A stretch of DNA of 33,235 bases, taken from assembly GCF_020860125.1 (NCBI RefSeq), contig NZ_JAJBUX010000026.1, positions 1-33,235 on the forward strand. The letters run 5' to 3'. This stretch comes from Cloacibacillus sp. (GTDB lineage Bacteria > Synergistota > Synergistia > Synergistales > Synergistaceae). The position numbers and the translations under genes were made by a program. Shown piece after piece: positions 17,087-24,516 of the stretch. The stretch's first letter is position 1; the number at the start of each line of letters is the position of its first letter. The notes below the pieces were generated by a model that was not told the origin of the DNA, ran no database searches, and was given only the letters and a program-made list of their open reading frames with translations.

Positions 17087-18142
17087 TTAAACGCCCTGTC
17101 TCTCGACCGTAATCGAGAGCCGATTCTTATCCTGCGGCATCTCAAGTATCTTTCCAAGGCCGAGGGCCACGGAATAGACTGGCTGCTCCGCGATATGTAT
17201 CGGCACATTCAGCGCGTCGGCAAAGCGGATGTTGAGGCCGCGAAGGTTGGCCGTACCGCCGGAGAGGACGATGCCCTGATCGACGATGTCGCGGACGAGC
17301 TCTGGCGGCGTGCGCTCGATGGTCGAGCGTATCGTCTCCTCGATCTGCGTCACGATCGGCTCTATCGCCTCGCGGACCTCTTCGGAGCAGATGCTTACCA
17401 CCTTCGGCAGTCCGTTAACGAGGTCGCGCCCCTTGACATCCATCTTGAGCTCCTGCTCCAGCGGAATGACGGAGCCGATCGCGATCTTTATCTCCTCCGC
17501 AGTGCTCTCACCGATCGCCAGGGTGTAGTTCTGCCGCAGCATCGAGATGATCGCTTCGTCGAGAGCGTCCCCAGCCACTCTGACCGACTGGTTGATGACG
17601 ATCCCGCCCAGAGAGAGCACCGCCACCTCGCAGGTTCCGCCGCCCATGTTGACGACCATGTTGCCCTGCGCCTCGTCGATCGGCAGGCCAATGCCCACCG
17701 CCGCGGCAAGCGGCTCCTCCACGACAAAGGCCTCCTTGGCCCCCGCGGCGAGCGTAACTTCAACAACGGCGCGTTTTTCTACCTCCGTGACGCTCGCCGG
17801 CACGCAGACGGCGACGCGCGGATGCGAGAAGAGACCGCTGGAGGCCGTCGCCTGCGCCATATAGTGACGTATCATATGCTGCGTCATCTCAAAGTCGGCG
17901 ATGACGCCGTGCGAGAGGGGGCGGACCGTCGTGATCCCCTGCGGCGTACGTCCCACCATTTTTTTCGCGGCGGCGCCGAAGGCGATTATCTCCTTCTGCC
18001 CCTTACGGCCAAGGTTGCGCACCGCGATAACGGAGGGTTCGTTGATGACGACCCCCTTTGATTTAACATATATGACCGTATTTACCGTCCCAATATCTAT
18101 ACCTATCTCGTGGTTGAAGAGGTTGGGTCTGAAACTGAACAA
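17087..18142 (-). CDS. mreB: Rod shape-determining protein MreB (actin-like)
   Basis: This 351-residue bacterial actin forms membrane-bound filaments that orient elongation. The phosphate-1 loop is GIDIGTVNTVIYV (14-26), the catalytic Glu lies in VEEPLAAAVG (141-150), the phosphate-2 loop is at 163-170, and the adenosine loop is VLSGGTANLRG. The phosphate-2 loop reads VVNMGGGTCEV where MreB usually reads VVDIGGGTTEV, so the conserved Asp is Asn165 here (codon AAC at 17648-17650). The start is TTG at 18142 with a GGGGG site about seven bases upstream; the resulting N-terminus is the usual length. radC precedes it by 40 bases, as in many bacteria. Confidence 0.95.
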   Translation of the reverse strand: MFSFRPNLFNHEIGIDIGTVNTVIYVKSKGVVINEPSVIAVRNLGRKGQKEIIAFGAAAKKMVGRTPQGITTVRPLSHGVIADFEMTQHMIRHYMAQATASSGLFSHPRVAVCVPASVTEVEKRAVVEVTLAAGAKEAFVVEEPLAAAVGIGLPIDEAQGNMVVNMGGGTCEVAVLSLGGIVINQSVRVAGDALDEAIISMLRQNYTLAIGESTAEEIKIAIGSVIPLEQELKMDVKGRDLVNGLPKVVSICSEEVREAIEPIVTQIEETIRSTIERTPPELVRDIVDQGIVLSGGTANLRGLNIRFADALNVPIHIAEQPVYSVALGLGKILEMPQDKNRLSITVERQGV

Positions 18143-18182
18143 AACAAGCCCCCGCTTTCAATTGACTTTTCTGATTTAGTCC

Positions 18183-18881
18183 TCAAATTTTATCCGCCGC
18201 GGCCTCCAGGCCGTTCACCGGCAATGGTTCTCCCTTGACAGGAAAGAGCCCGCCGCCGGCGGCGATGTAGTGCCCTTTGAGCTGCAGCCCTAAGAAGCGC
18301 AGCCCCTGTTCTATATGTTCGGTGAGCGCGATGTCTTCACGGCTCGGTCTCTGGCAGCCGTCAGGATGGTTATGCAGGACGACAACCTTCGCCGCCGCGA
18401 TCCTCACCGCCTGACGGAACAACACCGGCAGATCAAGGTAGGCCCCCGAAATTCCGCCATAAGAAAGCACCGATTCTCCAAGAACACAGTCCTTCGCGTT
18501 GAGAAAAAACGCGAAGATGCACTCTCTCTCCATATATTTTGTCTCCAGCGCCTTCGAGAGCAATACGCGCCGCCAGTTCTCGCTTTCCGCGCTTTTCATC
18601 AGCACCATGCGCTTACCCAGCTCGACAGCCGCGGCAAGAGAGGCGACCTTCGCCTCTTTGAGTCCCTTTTCCTGCATCAGCTCCGCCGTGGAGGCCCGCG
18701 CCAGCCCCTCCAGACCGCCCATTCGATTCAGCAGGCTCTGCGATAGGGCCGCCACATCCTCGCCCTTTCGTCCGGTCCTCAGGAGGATCGCAAGAAGTTC
18801 GGCGAGGGAAAGCGACTCCGGGCCGTATTTGATAAGTTTTTCCCGTGGCCGTTCGCAGTGCGGAAGCTGCGAGAAATCCAT
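18183..18881 (-). CDS. radC: RadC family JAB/MPN domain protein
   Basis: This 232-residue RadC/UPF0758 protein has the N-terminal segment RPREKLIKYGPESLSLAELL and a helix-hairpin-helix-like region, followed by the JAB/MPN domain. The metal-binding JAMM pattern is complete: H170, H172, S180 and D183 in HNHPDGCQRPSRED. The old link to DNA repair is not well supported and the cellular substrate is unknown. It sits 8 bases after the MBL hydrolase gene and immediately upstream of mreB, an arrangement (radC-mreBCD) shared with Bacillus and many others. Confidence 0.93.
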   Translation of the reverse strand: MDFSQLPHCERPREKLIKYGPESLSLAELLAILLRTGRKGEDVAALSQSLLNRMGGLEGLARASTAELMQEKGLKEAKVASLAAAVELGKRMVLMKSAESENWRRVLLSKALETKYMERECIFAFFLNAKDCVLGESVLSYGGISGAYLDLPVLFRQAVRIAAAKVVVLHNHPDGCQRPSREDIALTEHIEQGLRFLGLQLKGHYIAAGGGLFPVKGEPLPVNGLEAAADKI

Positions 18882-18889
18882 ACCGGGAC

Positions 18890-19519
18890 CTATCTGGGCC
18901 AGTAGGGATTATACTGTTTTTCCGCCCCGATCGTCGTTTCTGGGCCGTGTCCCGGAAATACTCTCAGCTTATCCGGCAGTCCGTCCAGCTTTTTCAGCGA
19001 TTCGATAAGGACGTCTTCGCTGCCTCCGGGGAGGTCGCTCCTGCCGATCGAACGGGCGAAGAGGGTGTCGCCGGAGATCAGTATCTGCTCTTCGCCGTCA
19101 GTGACCACGATGCAGATCCCCCCTGGCGTGTGCCCGGGGGTATGGATGACGTCGAGCGTCATCTTGCCGACCTTCAGCCGGTCGCCGTCGTTAAGCAGCT
19201 TCTCCGCGGAGGGAAGCTCCAGCGCATCGCCCATGTAGGTCGAGAGGTTTTTGCTCGCACTCGTAAGACACTCGGCATCTTCGCTTTGGATGGCGACGCC
19301 GTTCTCTGAGAGGTTGCGCAGATCGGCTATACCGCCGATGTGGTCGCTGTGACCGTGAGTGAGGATTATCCAGTGCACCCGTATGTCCTGACTGCGGATA
19401 AAATCCTCCACCTCCTTAGCAGGGCCGCCCGGATCGACTACGAAGCCGTCGCCGGAGTCATCCCATATTAGATAGCAATTCGTCCATAGTGTACCCAGCG
19501 GAAACCTTTTAATGTTCAT
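18890..19519 (-). CDS. MBL-fold metallo-hydrolase (glyoxalase II-like)
   Basis: This 209-residue metallo-beta-lactamase-fold hydrolase has the dinuclear metal set: T54-H55-G-H57-S-D59-H60 (THGHSDHIGG), H130 in HTPGHTPGG, D151 in SGDTLFARSIGR and H191 in FPGHG. It is closest in pattern to short YcbL-type glyoxalase II-like proteins that lack the helical substrate domain, so hydrolysis of a thioester such as S-lactoylglutathione is possible but unproven. The ATG lies 5 bases after dtd with AAGGAG at 8-base spacing; the rel-dtd-MBL order is common in Firmicutes. Confidence 0.88.
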   Translation of the reverse strand: MNIKRFPLGTLWTNCYLIWDDSGDGFVVDPGGPAKEVEDFIRSQDIRVHWIILTHGHSDHIGGIADLRNLSENGVAIQSEDAECLTSASKNLSTYMGDALELPSAEKLLNDGDRLKVGKMTLDVIHTPGHTPGGICIVVTDGEEQILISGDTLFARSIGRSDLPGGSEDVLIESLKKLDGLPDKLRVFPGHGPETTIGAEKQYNPYWPR

Positions 19520-19524
19520 TCATC

Positions 19525-19968
19525 TCACTCCTTGGTATCTATCATCAGGGTAACGGATCCGTCGTTCTGTATATCCACCGCCATGTGTGCCTGGAACTGG
19601 CCGTGGGCGACGGGGATACCCTCCTTTTTTACCGCATCGATAAATTTCATATACATCTCATTGGCAAATTCAGGCGCCGCTGCCTTTGCCCACGAGGGGC
19701 GGCGCCCCTTTTTACACTCTCCGCAGAGGGTAAACTGGGAAATTACCAATATCTCCCCCTGCACATCGGAGACTGAAAGATTCATTTTACCATCTTCGTC
19801 GTCAAAGATGCGAAGATTTACGATTTTTTCGGCCAGCCAGTCTATGTCCCTCTGCGTGTCTTCAGGGATCACGCCCAGCAGCACCGTAATGCCACGGCCG
19901 ATCTCGCCGACGACGACGCCGTTCACGGAAACTTTAGAGGAAGAGACTCTCTGTAAAAGCGCCTTCAT
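19525..19968 (-). CDS. dtd: D-aminoacyl-tRNA deacylase (DTD) with altered Gly-cisPro motif
   Basis: This 147-residue DTD hydrolyses D-aminoacyl (and glycyl-mischarged) tRNA, protecting translation from D-amino acids. The SQFTL motif (77-81) and KKGRRPSW (86-93) are intact. The cross-subunit Gly-cisPro motif, normally NDGPVT, reads N135-D-G-S138-V-T here (TCC codon at 19555-19557), and the preceding F-x-A-D/E-M is FQAHM. The protein is otherwise full length and in frame, so this is a substitution, not decay. It sits 8 bases after rel and 5 before the MBL gene. Confidence 0.93.
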   Translation of the reverse strand: MKALLQRVSSSKVSVNGVVVGEIGRGITVLLGVIPEDTQRDIDWLAEKIVNLRIFDDEDGKMNLSVSDVQGEILVISQFTLCGECKKGRRPSWAKAAAPEFANEMYMKFIDAVKKEGIPVAHGQFQAHMAVDIQNDGSVTLMIDTKE

Positions 19969-19976
19969 GTATTTCT

Positions 19977-22331
19977 TTACCCCCTGGTTATTTCCAATAT
20001 TCCCGAGATATTATTGAGCTTCGCGATGATGCGGTAGAGGTGCTCAAGATCCTTTACCTGCAGATCCGCCACCACGCGCGTACGTGTGTTGTTGACGACG
20101 CTGGCTTTGACGTTGGTTATCAGCCCGTCCATCAGAGCGATCGCCTGGACGATTTCGGCCAGAAGCGACTGCTTCTCCACCCCTTCGACCTTTATGCGGG
20201 CCGTATAGCGAGTATCCTTCGGTTTGCCCCACGACACCGCCACCTGCTTTGCCGTATCCGACTTTTCTATGTTCACGCAGTCTTTGCGGTGTACGGAGAT
20301 GCCGCGGCTCTGCGTGACGACGCCGACTATCGGGTCGCCCGGTATCGGGCGGCAGCACTGCGCGAGAGTGACAAGCACTCCCTGGGCCCCCTCAACGATT
20401 ATCTCGGAGTCGGCCTCCTTCCGCTGACGCTGCGCGGGAGTCTCGGGAATGGCTTCAGGCTGTACCTTCGCGCTGTCCGGCGTAATACGGCCAAGGACGC
20501 TCGCGGGGGAATGGCTGCCGGAGCCGACGGCGATTATCAGCTCCTCTAGGCCGGAATAGCCAAGCTCGCGCGCGATATGTGAAAGCTGTGAATTTATCGC
20601 CTCCAGCGGGTTTTCTACTCCCGGGCTGCGGCGGGCCGCCTCCTTCTCAAGCAGCTCATGGCCGCGCTTGGATTTCTCTTCACGCTCCTGGCGTTCCTGC
20701 TGATGGAACCAGGATTTTATTTTACTGCGGGTGCGGTTTGACTTTGCGATCTTCAGCCAGTCGCGCGAAGGCTTGCCCTGCGGCGAGGTGAGGATACGAA
20801 CGATGTCTCCGTTGTGGAGCTCCTGGTCCATTGGCGCGATGCGCCCGTTTATCATCGTGCCGACACATTTATGCCCGACCTGTGTGTGCACGGCGTAGGC
20901 AAAATCTATCGAGGTGGAGCCGTTCGGGACCCGCACGACCTTACCTTTGGGGGTGAATACGAATACGTCGTTCGAGAGCACGTCTGTCTTGAGGTTGTCA
21001 AGGAAGAGCGTCCCCTCGGACGCTCCCTCGGCGTTTCCCTCTCCCGCGCCGCCGGAATCCCCTTCACCGCGTTCGGGGGCGGCGTCGAGCGCCTTGCGTA
21101 TCCATGTAAGCCCCTTATCGAGATTGTCCACCTTATGGCCGCCCTCTTTATAATTCCAGTGGGCCGCAATGCCGTATTCGGCGAGAAGGTGCATCTCCTT
21201 CGTGCGTATCTGCACCTCGAGGGGTTCGCCCTCCGGGCCGACCACCGTCGTATGGAGCGACTGGTACATGTTGCTCTTCGGGTTGGCGATATAGTCGTCG
21301 AAAAGCCCGGGGATGGGCTTCCAGATCGTATGTACGAGCCCTAGGACCTGATAGCATTCTCCGATCGTCTTCACGACGACGCGCAGCGCGAGCAGGTCGT
21401 AGAGCTGTTCAAGAGAGAGGTTTTTGCGGCGCATCTTTTCGTAGATGCTGTAAAAATGCTTCGGCCTGCCCTTGATGGAGGCCTCTATCTTATCCTCTTT
21501 GAGCCGCTGTTCGAGAATGTCCATCGCGTCTTTGATTATTGCCTCGCGCTCGGGAAGCTTTTTCCGTACCCGGCGTTTGATGTCATAAAACATCTCGGGG
21601 TCCAGGATACGGAATGATAGGTCCTCAAGTTCGCGCTTTACCTGATATATACCGAGACGATGGGCGAGCGGCGCGTATATTTCCAGGGTCTCGCGCGCTA
21701 TTGAGAGCTGCTTCTCCCTTCTGTGGGAGGATATCGTGCGCATATTATGGAGACGGTCCGCAAGCTTTATGAGTACCACGCGGATGTCCTTCGCCATGAC
21801 GACGAACATCTTTCTGAGATTTTCAGACTGGTATTCCTCGACAGATTTGAACTGCAGCTTTCCGAGCTTCGTCACACCGTCCACCAGGGTAACGACGCCC
21901 TCGCCGAACTTTTCCGCAAGCTGCTGCGGCGTTACAGGGGTGTCCTCAAGTACGTCGTGCAGCAGTGAGGCAACGATCGTTTCCCTGTCTATCTCCATGC
22001 TCGCAAGTATCGCAGCGACGCTCACCGTGTGGATTATATATGGCTCGCCGGTATGGCGGCGCTGCTTCCCATGCGCCACTGAGGAGAAGACAAAGGCTTC
22101 TCCTATTATCTTCATATCATCTTTGGGAAGGTAGAGAGCGGACTTCGCCCAAAGGTCCTGCCAGGCAAGGCGCAGCGACGCGACGCGCTGCTCCTCAGAG
22201 ACACGTCCCCAGTAGCTCTCCATCAGCGCCCGGCTCTCCCGCTCACCAATGGAGAAACCGCCCATGTTGGCGATCTCCGTCATATGGGCGGATCTTACAT
22301 TTGCAACCGTACCCTTATTTTCCGTGTTCAT
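19977..22331 (-). CDS. rel: Bifunctional (p)ppGpp synthetase/hydrolase (RelA/SpoT family, Rel)
   Basis: This RSH protein of about 784 residues makes and degrades the alarmone (p)ppGpp. The HD hydrolase domain has the intact LHDVLEDT motif (near residue 125-132) and a second conserved block KLADRLHNMRT. The synthetase domain has GRPKHFYSIYEKM and YQSLHTTV, but the RxKD position reads LFDD (21294-21305). A Gly/Glu-rich linker precedes the TGS domain (FVFTPKGKVVRVP). A Cys-containing domain (LAQCCRPIPGD) and an ACT domain end the protein. The start is uncertain: ATG 22331 is shown, GTG 22343 adds four residues, and an ATG 22 residues further in has a better ribosome site (GGAG). The stop is 8 bases before dtd. 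Confidence 0.95.
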   Translation of the reverse strand: MNTENKGTVANVRSAHMTEIANMGGFSIGERESRALMESYWGRVSEEQRVASLRLAWQDLWAKSALYLPKDDMKIIGEAFVFSSVAHGKQRRHTGEPYIIHTVSVAAILASMEIDRETIVASLLHDVLEDTPVTPQQLAEKFGEGVVTLVDGVTKLGKLQFKSVEEYQSENLRKMFVVMAKDIRVVLIKLADRLHNMRTISSHRREKQLSIARETLEIYAPLAHRLGIYQVKRELEDLSFRILDPEMFYDIKRRVRKKLPEREAIIKDAMDILEQRLKEDKIEASIKGRPKHFYSIYEKMRRKNLSLEQLYDLLALRVVVKTIGECYQVLGLVHTIWKPIPGLFDDYIANPKSNMYQSLHTTVVGPEGEPLEVQIRTKEMHLLAEYGIAAHWNYKEGGHKVDNLDKGLTWIRKALDAAPERGEGDSGGAGEGNAEGASEGTLFLDNLKTDVLSNDVFVFTPKGKVVRVPNGSTSIDFAYAVHTQVGHKCVGTMINGRIAPMDQELHNGDIVRILTSPQGKPSRDWLKIAKSNRTRSKIKSWFHQQERQEREEKSKRGHELLEKEAARRSPGVENPLEAINSQLSHIARELGYSGLEELIIAVGSGSHSPASVLGRITPDSAKVQPEAIPETPAQRQRKEADSEIIVEGAQGVLVTLAQCCRPIPGDPIVGVVTQSRGISVHRKDCVNIEKSDTAKQVAVSWGKPKDTRYTARIKVEGVEKQSLLAEIVQAIALMDGLITNVKASVVNNTRTRVVADLQVKDLEHLYRIIAKLNNISGILEITRG

Positions 22332-22354
22332 ACACCACACCACCGCAGCATGAA

Positions 22355-24019
22355 TTATTGCTCCTGGACTACCATCTTTTCAAGTATAAACTGAAGAGAG
22401 GTGACGTTCCGCCACGTATCAAGGCGGGGCTTATATACCCAGCCGTCGATGTCCCCGCGGCCGTCAAACATATCGGCGGCGCCAAAGGCCAGAAGCGAGG
22501 CCGAACCGAGCTCGACCTTAACATGTTTTCCCGTTTTGCCCAATGGTACCACACGCATCTGCCCCCCGTAAGGGGCGTAAAGCATCGGCGCGGGGTTTTC
22601 CATGCCGAAGGGGCCGAGCGCGACCGCCTCGGACCAGGTGTTCATATCCATATTAAGAGGGTTCCAGTAGAGGAGGTCCTCCTTTTCGCCCACGACCTTG
22701 ACCTCTGAGAGCATCGTCTCCATCATGCCGCGCAGTTTGTCCCAGTTCTCGCTCTTTACGCTGAAACCTGCCGCAAGCCGGTGGCCGCCCCAGGTGTTGA
22801 GCAGCGGTGCCAGCTTTTTCAGTACGCCGACCGCGTCCCCGCCCGCCGGCATACGCAATGTTCCGCGCATAATGTCGCCCACCGCGGCCACAAGGGCCAC
22901 CGGTGAATTACGCTCGCTGCATATGCGGCTCGCGACGCTGCTCAGGACCCCCACCGACCAGTCGCTGTTGGTGAGCACATATTTGTACTCGCCCTCTTCA
23001 GCGCTGTCGACCTGTTCCAGTATTTTTGACGAGAGCTCGCGGCGTTTGCGGTTCAGCGCGATGAGCCTGCCGACGTTGCTCGCCAGGTTCTTGCTCGGGA
23101 ATAGTATATCCACCGCAAGGTCGGCGAGATATAGCCGCCCCGCCGCGTTGAGACAGGGAATTATCTTCATCGCGAGATCTTCGGTGTCTATCGACGACGG
23201 GGCGATGCCCAGCTGTTCCATCAGGATATTGAGGCCGGGGCGCGTATGCGTGCGGATCGATTTCAGCCCTTCGCGCACGAGTGCGCGGTTGAGCGAAGAG
23301 GCAAGAGAAACACAGTCGGCTATCGTAGCCAGCGCAACGACGTCAAGCATCCGCATCAGCTGGCGTTCAGTGAGCAGCTCATTCTGCCAGGCCCAGCACC
23401 AGATGACGCCGGTAGCGCATAATTTTTTCGCCGCGGCGTCCCCCGATATCTGCGGGTTTATCATCGTATCACAACTGGCCGGCGTCCCCTCGACAAGGTG
23501 ATGGTCAAAGACAACGACGGGAATGCCGCTTTTTTTAAGCGTCTCCACCGCCTCAACGTCCTGCGAACCGCAGTCTACAACGATCACCAGGTCACAGCCG
23601 CGTTTCGCGATCGTCGTCGCGACCTCTTTGTGAAGACCGTATCCCTGGTTGAAACGGTGCGGGATGAAATAACGGACGTGGGCGCCGCGTACAAGCGCAA
23701 GTTCCATCGCGATCGCCGTCGCTGAGATGCCGTCCACGTCATAATCCCCGTAGACGACGACGTTTGAGGTCGGGGTGAGTCCCCGCACCAGCTCCGCCGC
23801 TCTATTATTTTCTGCTCCCAGATCAAGCTTCTCCAACAGGCGCGGTAAATGTGGGGAAAGCCAATTTTCCACCTCACGCGGCATCACATCCGCGGTAAGA
23901 CCGCGCATCTCCAACAGTGACGCCTGCAAGGGTGAACAATTAAATTTCGCCGCTATTTCCGCTGAGACCGCTGACTGGGTAAAGATGTTCAGTGAGTCTT
24001 TGGTACAGCGTACGACCAA
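22355..24019 (-). CDS. recJ: Single-stranded-DNA-specific exonuclease RecJ
   Basis: This 554-residue DHH-superfamily 5'-3' exonuclease acts in recombination, base-excision and mismatch repair. Metal-binding motifs are visible in order: GDYDVDG (91-97), VVDCG (147-151), DHH at 172-174, and the DHHA1-domain GGHRLAAGF. Length and order are normal for the shorter RecJ forms. The likely start is TTG at 24019, 3 bases after the lapA stop; its ribosome site is weak, so coupling to lapA is possible. rel follows 11 bases later. In Bacillus an apt gene lies between recJ and relA; it is missing here. Confidence 0.95.
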   Translation of the reverse strand: MVVRCTKDSLNIFTQSAVSAEIAAKFNCSPLQASLLEMRGLTADVMPREVENWLSPHLPRLLEKLDLGAENNRAAELVRGLTPTSNVVVYGDYDVDGISATAIAMELALVRGAHVRYFIPHRFNQGYGLHKEVATTIAKRGCDLVIVVDCGSQDVEAVETLKKSGIPVVVFDHHLVEGTPASCDTMINPQISGDAAAKKLCATGVIWCWAWQNELLTERQLMRMLDVVALATIADCVSLASSLNRALVREGLKSIRTHTRPGLNILMEQLGIAPSSIDTEDLAMKIIPCLNAAGRLYLADLAVDILFPSKNLASNVGRLIALNRKRRELSSKILEQVDSAEEGEYKYVLTNSDWSVGVLSSVASRICSERNSPVALVAAVGDIMRGTLRMPAGGDAVGVLKKLAPLLNTWGGHRLAAGFSVKSENWDKLRGMMETMLSEVKVVGEKEDLLYWNPLNMDMNTWSEAVALGPFGMENPAPMLYAPYGGQMRVVPLGKTGKHVKVELGSASLLAFGAADMFDGRGDIDGWVYKPRLDTWRNVTSLQFILEKMVVQEQ

Positions 24020-24022
24020 AGG

Positions 24023-24379
24023 TTATTCCGCCGTTCCCGCCTCCGGGGCGCCGCTCTCCTGTGAGCGGTTCTCCGGCGCTGCCTCCGTCCTGGCAACGAA
24101 AGAGTCGAGGATCGTCTTCTTTTCCTGTTCTAAAGCGGCGATCTTTTCATCCTTCTGCTTCAGCTCTTTCTTGTACTTTGAGCGCACCTCAAAGACGGAG
24201 AAGAGGGAGAAGAACCACATAATGGCCGCTCCCGAAGAGAAGAGCACAACCTCCCAAACTCCCTGCGGCAGCGTCCATTCGAAGATAAGGAAGCGAATGG
24301 TTACGTCGCCGATATTCTGAAAGGCAAACAGCGCGGAGAGGAACATGGTCAGTACAATCGCGAGTATATAGCTTTTCAA
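24023..24379 (-). CDS. lapA: LapA-domain membrane protein (DUF1049)
   Basis: This 118-residue protein has two N-terminal membrane helices (about 4-22 and 40-62), then a cytoplasmic charged coiled coil (about 66-95) and a Glu/Ala/Pro-rich tail. This layout and the segment ALFAFQNIGDVTIRFLIFEWTLP match LapA_dom (DUF1049) proteins; E. coli LapA works with LapB/FtsH in controlling LPS synthesis, but no lapB is present here and the role is uncertain. The start is TTG at 24379 with GGAGG at 8-base spacing. It is the first gene after the secF terminator and begins the lapA-recJ-rel unit. Confidence 0.8.
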   Translation of the reverse strand: MKSYILAIVLTMFLSALFAFQNIGDVTIRFLIFEWTLPQGVWEVVLFSSGAAIMWFFSLFSVFEVRSKYKKELKQKDEKIAALEQEKKTILDSFVARTEAAPENRSQESGAPEAGTAE

Positions 24380-24396
24380 ACAAAATCCCTCCAGTC

Positions 24397-24419
24397 GGCA
24401 AAGGACGATAACCTTTGCC
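24397..24419 (-). promoter_or_regulatory. Leader hairpin before lapA
   Basis: A perfect 8-bp stem, GGCAAAGG/CCTTTGCC (24397-24404 with 24412-24419), has a 7-base loop and sits about 5 bases upstream of the lapA ribosome site. It lies between the secF terminator and the gene. Further upstream the gap is AT-rich and contains TATAAC (minus strand), but no good -35 pairs with it. The function is unknown; a translational effect is possible. Confidence 0.4.
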
Positions 24420-24457
24420 TGTCTTCATATACGGTTATATGATACAACATAACATAA

Positions 24458-24492
24458 AAAAAATCTCTCCCCCGCGAGGGGAGAGATTTTTT
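24458..24492 (-). terminator. Strong intrinsic terminator of the yajC-secD-secF unit
   Basis: A 15-bp perfect stem (24458-24472 with 24478-24492), with the GC-rich CTCTCCCC/GGGGAGAG at its tip side, a 5-base loop, and an uninterrupted 8-T tract in the minus direction (24463-24456), stands 24 bases beyond the secF stop. It is symmetric enough (A and T runs on both sides) to work in both directions. Confidence 0.93.
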
Positions 24493-24516
24493 AAGTATTT
24501 GACGTAACCGTCCGCT

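Noticed and set aside
17195..18061. Open frame of 288 codons on the plus strand opposite mreB
   Set aside because: Composition is Arg/Asp/His-rich and no motif is seen; it mirrors the third-position GC bias of mreB.
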